Shown here: positions 1 to 5,008 of the stretch, piece after piece
Layout: the number at the start of each line of letters is the position of its first letter
How positions within the stretch are numbered: position 1 is the first letter of the stretch
DNA from: an uncultured Streptococcus sp.
GTDB lineage: Bacteria; Bacillota; Bacilli; Lactobacillales; Streptococcaceae
Length of the DNA stretch: 5,597 nt
Direction: 5' to 3'
Assembly (NCBI RefSeq): GCF_943912555.1
Contig: NZ_CALTUR010000108.1
Location: 1-5,597, forward strand
The notes under the pieces: generated by a model
Told to the model about the DNA's origin: nothing
Seen by the model: only the letters and a program-made list of their open reading frames with translations
Databases searched by the model: none
Made by a program: the position numbers and the translations under genes

Positions 1-109
1 TAGTGAATTGGAGTCAGATGTTGACGGCGATAAATCGGATAACCTACCTGTAGAAATCCAAGTCCTATCTCAGCGAGTAGAAGTATTTTCAAAACCGAAA
101 GAGAAATAG
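1..109 (+). CDS. C-terminal end of an unidentified protein (5' end outside window)
   Basis: Frame 2 is open from the window edge to a TAG at 107-109 and gives 35 residues. The tail is hydrophilic and charged: an acidic stretch (ELESDVDGDKSD) is followed by a segment that could form a beta strand (VEIQVLSQRVEVF) and a lysine-rich end (SKPKEK). There is no membrane segment or known motif in what is visible, and I do not recognise the family. The evidence that it is coding is modest: a clean frame ending just before a plausible terminator and before a promoter for the next gene. The other two forward frames are interrupted by stops here. Confidence 0.5.
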   Translation, partial: SELESDVDGDKSDNLPVEIQVLSQRVEVFSKPKEK

Positions 110-116
110 TATATAG

Positions 117-146
117 AGAAAGCTTTTTTAAGGCTTTTTGTATACT
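117..146 (+). terminator. Weak Rho-independent terminator
   Basis: AGAAAGC (117-123) can pair with GCTTTTT (133-139) as a 7-bp stem with one G-T pair and a 9-base loop, followed by a short T-rich run. It sits 8 bp after the stop of the upstream partial gene, where a terminator would be expected. The stem is AT-rich and the T run is part of the stem, so termination may be leaky. Confidence 0.4.
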
Positions 147-179
147 TTAAAATATAGTTCTTTTAAGGACGGACATTCC

Positions 180-208
180 TTGCAAATAGTTTACAAAAAT
201 AGTATACT
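180..208 (+). promoter_or_regulatory. Sigma-A promoter of the GH13 gene
   Basis: The -35 box TTGCAA (180-185) and the -10 box TATACT (203-208) are separated by exactly 17 bp, each one or two bases from consensus. The predicted transcription start is near 214-216, giving a leader of about 57 bases before the GTG start at 272. A cre site lies directly downstream. Confidence 0.7.
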
Positions 209-222
209 GGATTTATTAACTT

Positions 223-236
223 TGAAAACGTTTGCG
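223..236 (+). promoter_or_regulatory. cre site (CcpA operator)
   Basis: TGAAAACGTTTGCG matches the catabolite-responsive element consensus TGWAANCGNTNWCA at all but two of its positions, both near the 3' end, and keeps the central CG. It begins about 8 bp downstream of the predicted transcription start, a position where bound CcpA blocks initiation or early elongation. This fits repression by glucose of a gene for using maltodextrins. The binding itself is inferred. Confidence 0.75.
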
Positions 237-257
237 TAAAATTTGAATTAAAACGTT

Positions 258-263
258 AGGAGA
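258..263 (+). promoter_or_regulatory. Ribosome binding site supporting a GTG start
   Basis: AGGAGA lies 8-9 bases upstream of GTG at 272-274. No ATG is placed better, and the protein aligns with its family from this codon, so GTG is taken as the start. Confidence 0.7.
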
Positions 264-271
264 CAAATATA

Positions 272-2014
272 GTGGAATTAACAGCCATTTACCACAGACC
301 AGAGTCGGAGTATGCTTATCTTTATAAAGATAAGACAGTGCACATTCGTATCCGGACCAAGAAAGATGACATTGAAAGCATCAACTTGCATTATGGGGAC
401 CCTTTTATCTTTATGGAGGAGTTTTATCAGGATACAAAGGAAATGGCCAAGATAACTTCTGATGCCATCTTTGATTATTGGCAGGTTGAGGTGTCCGTTG
501 ACTTTGCACGTATCCAGTATCTCTTTGAACTCAAGGATACAGAAGGTCAAAGTATTTTGTACGGCGATAAAGGCTGCGTTGAAGATTCTCTAGAAAATCT
601 TCATGCCATTGGAAATGGATTTAAGTTGCCTTATTTTCATGAGATTGATGCATGCCAGGTTCCTGACTGGGTTTCAGATACGGTATGGTATCAGATATTT
701 CCTGAGCGGTTTGCCAATGGAAATGCTCGATTAAGCCCAGAAGGGACTTTAGACTGGGATTCATCTATCACACCTAAAAGTGATGATTTTTTTGGTGGTG
801 ATTTACAGGGGATTATTGACCATCTGGATTACTTGCAAGACTTGGGTATTACAGGTCTTTATCTCTGTCCCATCTTTGAATCTACGAGCAATCATAAGTA
901 CAATACGACGGATTATTTTGAAATTGACCGTCATTTTGGAGATAAGGAAAGCTTTCGGGAGTTGGTCGAGCAAGCTCACCAGCGTGGCATGAAAGTCATG
1001 CTGGATGCTGTATTTAATCATATTGGTTCGCAATCGCCTCAATGGCAAGATGTTGTAAAAAATGGTGAACAGTCTGCTTATAAAGATTGGTTCCATATTC
1101 AACAATTTCCAGTGACGACTGAAAAGCTTTCTAATAAGAGAGAGTTACCCTATCATGCTTTTGGTTTTGAGGACTATATGCCTAAGCTAAATACAGCAAA
1201 TCCAGAGGTCAAGGACTATCTATTAAAGGTTGCGACTTATTGGATTGAAGAGTTTGATATTGATGCTTGGCGTTTGGATGTGGCTAATGAGATTGACCAT
1301 CAGTTCTGGAAGGATTTTCGAAAGGCTGTTTTGGCTAAAAAGCCTGATCTTTATATTTTAGGAGAAGTCTGGCATACGTCTCAGCCTTGGCTAAATGGAG
1401 ATGAGTTCCATGCTGTCATGAATTATCCTTTATCTGATAGTATCAAAGACTATTTCTTACGAGGAATTAAGAAGACAGACCAATTCATCGATGAAATCAA
1501 TGGTCAGTCTATGTATTACAAGCAACAGATTTCAGAGGTTATGTTTAATCTCTTGGATTCTCATGATACAGAGCGAATCTCGTGGACGGCCAATGAAGAT
1601 GCTCAACTGGTCAAATCATCCCTAGCCTTTCTTTTTTTACAAAAAGGAACACCCTGCATTTATTATGGAACAGAGTTAGCTTTGACTGGCGGTCCAGACC
1701 CAGATTGTCGACGTTGTATGCCTTGGGAACGCGTATCAAGTGACCATGATATGCTGAATTTCATGAAGAAGCTAATCAAGATTCGCAAACACGCATCATC
1801 AATCATTCAGCATGGTAAGTATAGCCTAAAAGAAATCAAACCTGATCTAGTGGCCTTGGAATGGAAATACGAAGGTCGGGTCCTCAAAGCGATTTTTAAC
1901 CAGTCCAAAGAAGATTATCTTTTAGAGAAGGAAACAGTAGCACTAGCAAGCAATTGCCTAGAATTGGAGAATCAGCTTGTCATCTCTCCAAAAGGATTTG
2001 TGATTTTTCATTAA
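272..2014 (+). CDS. GH13 alpha-glycosidase, neopullulanase/cyclomaltodextrinase type
   Basis: A 580-residue enzyme expected to hydrolyse alpha-1,4 (and some alpha-1,6) bonds of maltodextrins, cyclodextrins or pullulan fragments to maltose and glucose. Residues 1 to about 125 fit the N-terminal CBM34-like domain typical of this group. The TIM-barrel catalytic domain follows, and the last 80 or so residues form the C-terminal beta domain. All GH13 signatures are visible: region I DAVFNH (245-250), region V MPKLN (303-307), region II WRLDVANEID with nucleophile Asp336, region III GEVW with acid Glu365, and region IV DSHD with Asp432. MPKLN together with RLDVANE points to subfamily GH13_20 rather than oligo-1,6-glucosidases, which carry QPDLN. 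There is no signal peptide, so it acts in the cytoplasm on imported dextrins. The length is normal for the family and nothing looks broken. It appears to be transcribed alone from its own promoter under a cre site. The exact substrate preference among neopullulanase, cyclomaltodextrinase and maltogenic amylase cannot be read from sequence. Confidence 0.93.
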   Translation: MELTAIYHRPESEYAYLYKDKTVHIRIRTKKDDIESINLHYGDPFIFMEEFYQDTKEMAKITSDAIFDYWQVEVSVDFARIQYLFELKDTEGQSILYGDKGCVEDSLENLHAIGNGFKLPYFHEIDACQVPDWVSDTVWYQIFPERFANGNARLSPEGTLDWDSSITPKSDDFFGGDLQGIIDHLDYLQDLGITGLYLCPIFESTSNHKYNTTDYFEIDRHFGDKESFRELVEQAHQRGMKVMLDAVFNHIGSQSPQWQDVVKNGEQSAYKDWFHIQQFPVTTEKLSNKRELPYHAFGFEDYMPKLNTANPEVKDYLLKVATYWIEEFDIDAWRLDVANEIDHQFWKDFRKAVLAKKPDLYILGEVWHTSQPWLNGDEFHAVMNYPLSDSIKDYFLRGIKKTDQFIDEINGQSMYYKQQISEVMFNLLDSHDTERISWTANEDAQLVKSSLAFLFLQKGTPCIYYGTELALTGGPDPDCRRCMPWERVSSDHDMLNFMKKLIKIRKHASSIIQHGKYSLKEIKPDLVALEWKYEGRVLKAIFNQSKEDYLLEKETVALASNCLELENQLVISPKGFVIFH

Positions 2015-2060
2015 AGAGCAATTATGAGCGACAGGAAAGTTGTAGTATCGAGAACATTTT

Positions 2061-2092
2061 ACAAACAGACTATTTGTCGTCTTGCTACAAAT
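2061..2092 (+). promoter_or_regulatory. Candidate operator with three alternating half-sites
   Basis: ACAAACAGACTATTTGT (2061-2077) is an inverted repeat in which 7 of 8 base pairs around the centre are complementary. The right half, ATTTGT (2072-2077), also forms a perfect 6-bp inverted repeat with ACAAAT at 2087-2092. The array covers the -35 box and spacer of the promoter for the downstream unit, which is the usual place for a repressor site. The regulator is unknown. The form would suit a TetR- or MarR-type dimer, but this is inference. Confidence 0.45.
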
Positions 2093-2102
2093 GATATATA
2101 AT
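2074..2102 (+). promoter_or_regulatory. Sigma-A promoter of the two-gene unit
   Basis: A consensus -10 box TATAAT (2097-2102) lies 17 bp from a weaker -35 box TTGTCG (2074-2079). Transcription would start near 2109, leaving a leader of about 25 bases that contains the AGGAGG ribosome binding site. Confidence 0.6.
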
Positions 2103-2133
2103 TTAACTTAGTGAAAATAGGAGGACTAAACGA

Positions 2134-2445
2134 ATGGAATTAAAAGATTTTACAGAAAAAGAACAGGAAATGATTAAGAAGGGGCTTACGACGTCTAAGA
2201 TTAGTGACAAGGAAACTGCTGCTAAAATTCTAGCTCTGGTCCCTCAAGAATTAGTGAAAAAAATTCCATTTTTCGTCAGAAAACATGCAACAACACGTAC
2301 GATCAAGCGAATTTCTATTGAATACCCTGAGCTCTACGCAGCAGCTCAAACAAGTGGTGAAATCCCTGAAAAAGAAAGAGAAGAATTGCGTCAGGTTATC
2401 ACGACTATCTTTGAACAAAAGATGAATAAGCATAGTATTAAGTAG
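2134..2445 (+). CDS. Conserved-looking small protein of unknown function, first gene of a bicistron
   Basis: A 103-residue soluble protein that I do not recognise. A very strong ribosome binding site, AGGAGG at 2119-2124, sits 9 bases before the ATG, so expression is probably high. The sequence is rich in Lys and Glu and predicted largely helical by eye. The N-terminal part (DFTEKEQEMIKKGL) and the C-terminal part (EKEREELRQVITTIFEQKM) look amphipathic. The middle contains a basic patch (FFVRKHATTRTIKRI, about residues 47-61) that could contact nucleic acid or a phosphate-rich partner. No Cys, membrane segment or catalytic motif is seen. The next gene starts 3 bp after its stop, so the two are surely co-transcribed and probably translationally coupled. 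Function cannot be assigned. A partner or regulatory role for the hydrolase is only a guess from linkage. Confidence 0.8.
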   Translation: MELKDFTEKEQEMIKKGLTTSKISDKETAAKILALVPQELVKKIPFFVRKHATTRTIKRISIEYPELYAAAQTSGEIPEKEREELRQVITTIFEQKMNKHSIK

Positions 2446-2448
2446 AGA

Positions 2449-3162
2449 ATGAAAAAATATTTTATTGGCGGTTTGGGAAGCAATGTCTATCATAGCAAGG
2501 ATTTTCTTCAAGAGATAGATTCGCAGGTCTATTTTCTAAATCCATATGAAAAGCATCTTCGAGATGAAACAGAATTGAAATCATGGTTTAAAAATGAGAT
2601 TGTAGAGGAAGAATCTATCTGTCTGATAGGGCATTCTCTTGGAGGAGATTTAGCTCGTTATCTCGCATCTGAATTTGAAGAAGTGGAGAAACTGATTCTT
2701 TTGGATGGTGGCTATCTAGATTTAGATAAGATTTTACCTTTAGATACAGAGTTAGAGGAAACTAAAAACTATATTGACTCTCAAGTCGTTTCGGACTTAG
2801 ATGTTCTTATTTCTAAAGAAAAATCTGAAGCAAAACATTGGTCAGAAAATATGGAGGAAGCTGTAAGACAGTCCTATCACTGGAATGCGGAGTATAATAG
2901 ATATGAGTTAGCTATAAATGATGAAAATATAGAAGCGATACTCCGCCTACGAAGAAAAATCCAAGCTTTTAAGAGAGAAGTGGGAGATACCTTGTTTATT
3001 AGTCCTCGCTATCCTAATGAAGCTACATGGAGAGAGGAAGCCCTAAAAGAATTGCCAGACTATTTTGATACTATTCTTCTAGAGAACTTTGGCCATGAGC
3101 TTTATACTGAAGCACCTAAAGAAATCGCTAGTATGATTAATGAGTGGCTCCCTTATTCTTAA
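2449..3162 (+). CDS. Alpha/beta-hydrolase fold protein
   Basis: A 237-residue protein with the nucleophile elbow GHSLGG, catalytic Ser63, directly after a predicted beta strand (ESICLI). A late His216 in NFGHELY fits the catalytic histidine near the C terminus. The first strand KYFIGGLGSN resembles the oxyanion-hole loop HGxG of esterases and lipases, with Gly in place of His. The catalytic acid is not obvious. The usual position after a late strand (LFISPRYPNEATW) lacks an Asp, so Glu197 or another residue may serve. No signal peptide is present, so it is cytoplasmic. Its substrate could be an ester, thioester or amide and cannot be told from sequence. The ATG lies 3 bp after the stop of the upstream gene with only a poor Shine-Dalgarno sequence (AGAG), which implies translational coupling. 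No convincing terminator follows before the toxin-antitoxin promoter. Confidence 0.85.
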   Translation: MKKYFIGGLGSNVYHSKDFLQEIDSQVYFLNPYEKHLRDETELKSWFKNEIVEEESICLIGHSLGGDLARYLASEFEEVEKLILLDGGYLDLDKILPLDTELEETKNYIDSQVVSDLDVLISKEKSEAKHWSENMEEAVRQSYHWNAEYNRYELAINDENIEAILRLRRKIQAFKREVGDTLFISPRYPNEATWREEALKELPDYFDTILLENFGHELYTEAPKEIASMINEWLPYS

Positions 3163-3291
3163 TGAGCTACTTGCATTGATTGAATGGCAAAAGCTTCGAA
3201 ATCTTTTAAAATGGTGACATTAATAACTTTTCAGAACCATAATATTTATTTAATCTGATGGATATTGTTACTGGAACGAATTATCCCGCCA

Positions 3292-3320
3292 TTGTAATTA
3301 CCGTAATGATTTGTTATAAT
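3292..3320 (+). promoter_or_regulatory. Extended -10 promoter of the toxin-antitoxin operon
   Basis: TTGTAA (3292-3297) and the consensus TATAAT (3315-3320) are 17 bp apart, with a TGT extension (3312-3314) right before the -10 box. Initiation near 3327 would leave a leader of about 14 bases, just enough for the AGGAGG ribosome binding site (3328-3333). This is a strong promoter, as expected for an autorepressed toxin-antitoxin operon. Confidence 0.75.
3294..3307 (+). promoter_or_regulatory. Candidate autoregulatory operator in the spacer
   Basis: The spacer holds the perfect 8-bp palindrome GTAATTAC (3294-3301), overlapping the inverted repeat ATTAC-C-GTAAT (3297-3307). GTAAT therefore occurs twice in direct orientation, 9 bp apart, with its complement between. 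Antitoxins of the AbrB/MazE type usually bind such short repeats in their own promoter, alone or with toxin. The assignment here is inferred from position and symmetry. Confidence 0.45.
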
Positions 3321-3340
3321 ATGACAAAGGAGGAAATCAG

Positions 3341-3577
3341 ATGGTAGTAAAAACAAGAAAACAAGGAAATTCAATCACCATTACGATTCCAAGTGAATTT
3401 AATATTCCAAGTGGTGTTAAATACGAAGCGAAATTGTTACCAAGTGGTGAAATTATCTTTACTCCTGAAGAATTGAATCAGCAGGTTTCTTATGTATCTG
3501 ATGATGCCTTTGACCTAAATTTAGATAAAATATTTGACGAATACGACGATGTTTTCAAAGCTTTGGTGGAAAAATGA
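3341..3577 (+). CDS. AbrB/MazE-type antitoxin, partner of a Doc toxin
   Basis: A 78-residue protein. Residues 1 to about 45 form a SpoVT-AbrB swapped-hairpin DNA-binding domain, recognised from KQGNSITITIP (7-17) and the second strand pair ending in GEIIFTPEE. The acidic C-terminal part (DDAFDLNLDKIFDEYDDVF) is the likely flexible segment that binds and blocks the toxin. It should neutralise the downstream toxin and repress its own promoter. AGGAGG lies 7 bases before the ATG. The stop overlaps the toxin start as ATGA, so antitoxin is made first and in excess. Doc toxins are classically paired with Phd-fold antitoxins. An AbrB-type partner is a known but less studied arrangement. Confidence 0.88.
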   Translation: MVVKTRKQGNSITITIPSEFNIPSGVKYEAKLLPSGEIIFTPEELNQQVSYVSDDAFDLNLDKIFDEYDDVFKALVEK

Positions 3578-3987
3578 CAATCTATCTAACAGAAAAGCAA
3601 ATTGAAAAAATAAATGCTTTAGCAATTCAACGCTATTCTCCAAATGAGAAAATTCAAACAGTTAGTCCTTCGGCTTTAAACATGATTGTTAATTTACCAG
3701 AACAATTTATCTTCGGGAAGCCTCTTTATCCAACAATTTTTGATAAAGCAACAATACTGTTTGTCCAATTAATAAAGAAGCATGTTTTTGCCAATGATAA
3801 TAAACGAACCGCTTTCTTCGTTTTGGTGAAATTTCTACAGTTAAATCATTATCGTTTTTCTGTAACGGTTGAAGAAGCGGTAAATATGTGTGTAACTATC
3901 GCAGTAGAGTCCTTAACAGATGAAAGCTTAACCACTTACGCCAAATGGGTCTCTGAACATTCGTCTAGAATTAATGGAAAAAATTAA
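3574..3987 (+). CDS. doc: Doc (death-on-curing) family toxin, Fic fold
   Basis: A 137-residue protein, close to the usual length of Doc toxins (about 125-135). The Fic/Doc signature is HVFANDNKRTAFF: His70, Phe72, Asn76, Lys77, Arg78, Thr79, Ala80. The Lys-Arg-Thr-Ala ending is the Doc form rather than the AMP-transferring Fic form GNGR. P1 Doc is known to phosphorylate EF-Tu and so stop translation, and the same activity is likely here but unproven. One oddity is that the acidic residue normally two places after the conserved Phe, which helps bind Mg2+, is Asn74, with Asp75 shifted by one. The N-terminal helix starts at YLTEKQIEKINALAI, typical of the family. The ATG lies within the antitoxin stop (ATGA), and no strong ribosome binding site is seen beyond GGTGG, so translation depends on the antitoxin frame. 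A terminator follows 31 bp after the stop. Confidence 0.9.
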   Translation: MTIYLTEKQIEKINALAIQRYSPNEKIQTVSPSALNMIVNLPEQFIFGKPLYPTIFDKATILFVQLIKKHVFANDNKRTAFFVLVKFLQLNHYRFSVTVEEAVNMCVTIAVESLTDESLTTYAKWVSEHSSRINGKN

Positions 3988-4018
3988 GCTCAACTATTCA
4001 ATTCTTGTAAGTATAAAT

Positions 4019-4070
4019 AAAGAGACAATATTAGAAATCTGTAATGCAGAAACGAATATTGTCTCTTTTT
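4019..4070 (+). terminator. Strong Rho-independent terminator after the toxin gene
   Basis: AAAGAGACAATATT (4019-4032) pairs perfectly over 14 bp with AATATTGTCTCTTT (4055-4068), followed by further T residues to 4070. The 22-base loop contains a smaller hairpin, TCTG (4038-4041) with CAGA (4047-4050). It lies just after the toxin stop and would end the toxin-antitoxin transcript. The stem is AT-rich but long. Confidence 0.8.
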
Positions 4071-4116
4071 ATTGATGAGTGAGAATTTTTGGCGTCTTCC
4101 TACATCTCGTATAAAC

Positions 4117-4173
4117 AAAAAACGAACAGGCTCTTCTTATTTAATCAGAAGAGAACTTGTTCGTTTTGTTTTT
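4117..4173. terminator. Bidirectional terminator between convergent operons
   Basis: The outer stem pairs AAAACGAACAGG (4119-4130) with CTTGTTCGTTTT (4156-4167), with one G-T pair. An AA bulge follows, then the inner stem CTCTTCT (4131-4137) with AGAAGAG (4147-4153) around a 9-base loop. A T run follows on the plus strand (to 4173), and the A run at 4117-4122 gives a T run on the minus strand. It lies about 20 bp beyond the stop of the minus-strand operon, which it probably serves first, and it backs up the toxin-antitoxin terminator. Confidence 0.8.
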
Positions 4174-4192
4174 AATGGATTTAGTTTGCTTT

Positions 4193-5008
4193 TTAAAACA
4201 CGCGATAAACATAGGGATTTTCTGGTTTATCGACTTTGGTAAAACTGTCAATTTCCAAGGTTGGGAGGTTTTGTTTGAGTTCTTTATGGTAGTGATTGAC
4301 TAGTTTTCCTTTGGCTGTTATCCAGGTGTTATTCTCATACTGACGGGTATTTCCCTTGGTCAGCAATCCATAGACACCTGAATCTGCGATACAGTGAATA
4401 ATGCCGAAGCGGAACAAAAATTGACTATTAGCATGACTGGGGTCGTTATAGACAAAGCCTGTGAACTGGACTGTCTTACCCTCAAACTCATCGGGATAGT
4501 CGTAGATGGCTTCCATGACTTCCATATAGTTTTCATTCGTAATCTGAATGCTATCTTGGGACAAGTATTTATCTGCCGCTGTTCGCATTTCCTTTTCATA
4601 GGCTGTTTTTGAGAAATAAGAACTGGTATCTGGTTTCAAATATTGGCTTGTCGTCCCTTCGCTGGTCTGAATGGCTTGATCCGTTCCTTCTGATAAGGGG
4701 AAATGATAGCCTTTAGCAGAAACGGTCTGAGAATCCAAGCTAACAGTTGGAAAAGTTAAACCGACGACAATTGGAATAGCCAAAAGAGCAATACTCGTCA
4801 CCTTCGCTAATCGGTTGTTCAGATGACTGTGGGTTTTGACTTGCTTCATCCAGATATACAATTGAACGATTGCCAAGATAAAAGAAATCACCATGGAAAT
4901 ATAGGCTAGATAGGAATAGTGCATGTTGATGTACTGGTTTAATTTGCCCGACAGATGGAGATAAATAGTCAGTTCAAAATAGCCAGCTAAAATTAAAAAT
5001 CGAATCAT
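4193..5008 (-). CDS. TIGR03943/DUF1980 family membrane protein, partner of the permease
   Basis: A 271-residue protein of the family found beside UPF0718 permeases (B. subtilis YcgQ type). Three hydrophobic segments lie in the N-terminal third, at about residues 2-21, 33-54 and 70-88. A long polar domain, probably outside the membrane, follows. It includes a strand-rich region around GKTVQFTGFVYND that looks OB-fold-like, and the family's Cys-Ala-Asp motif as HCIADSGVYG (Cys206, Asp209). Many relatives have two adjacent Cys here, but this one has His-Cys. It likely forms a complex with the permease encoded just upstream. The start codon overlaps the permease stop (ATGA at 5005-5008), and GGAG on the minus strand (5016-5019) gives good spacing. 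The substrate is unknown. The two families have been linked to metal handling in some Firmicutes, but nothing here proves it. Confidence 0.85.
   Translation of the reverse strand: MIRFLILAGYFELTIYLHLSGKLNQYINMHYSYLAYISMVISFILAIVQLYIWMKQVKTHSHLNNRLAKVTSIALLAIPIVVGLTFPTVSLDSQTVSAKGYHFPLSEGTDQAIQTSEGTTSQYLKPDTSSYFSKTAYEKEMRTAADKYLSQDSIQITNENYMEVMEAIYDYPDEFEGKTVQFTGFVYNDPSHANSQFLFRFGIIHCIADSGVYGLLTKGNTRQYENNTWITAKGKLVNHYHKELKQNLPTLEIDSFTKVDKPENPYVYRVF

Noticed and set aside
803..1105. Minus-strand ORF of 100 codons inside the GH13 gene
   Set aside because: It lies antisense to the highly conserved catalytic domain, has no ribosome binding site, and its translation has no family features.
2086..2095. 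CopY-like box (TACAAATGAT) at the bicistron promoter
   Set aside because: It differs from the KACANNYGTM consensus at a conserved position, and no copper gene is nearby. It is better explained as part of the inverted ACAAAT array.
2251..2511. Minus-strand ORF across the junction of the orphan gene and hydrolase
   Set aside because: It is antisense to two well-supported, strongly linked plus-strand genes and has no plausible start signals.
3184..3258. Small plus-strand ORF of 24 codons between the hydrolase and the antitoxin
   Set aside because: It has no Shine-Dalgarno sequence, no promoter of its own and no recognisable sequence. It is the size expected by chance in AT-rich DNA.
3163..3290. 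Possible terminator or pneumococcal repeat (BOX or RUP) in the gap after the hydrolase
   Set aside because: Only tiny palindromes (AAGCTT, TTTTAAAA) are seen. There is no stable stem with a T run and no match to BOX or RUP ends as I know them.
4394..4612. Plus-strand ORF of 72 codons inside the DUF1980 gene
   Set aside because: It is a shadow of a clear family member on the opposite strand and has no initiation signals.
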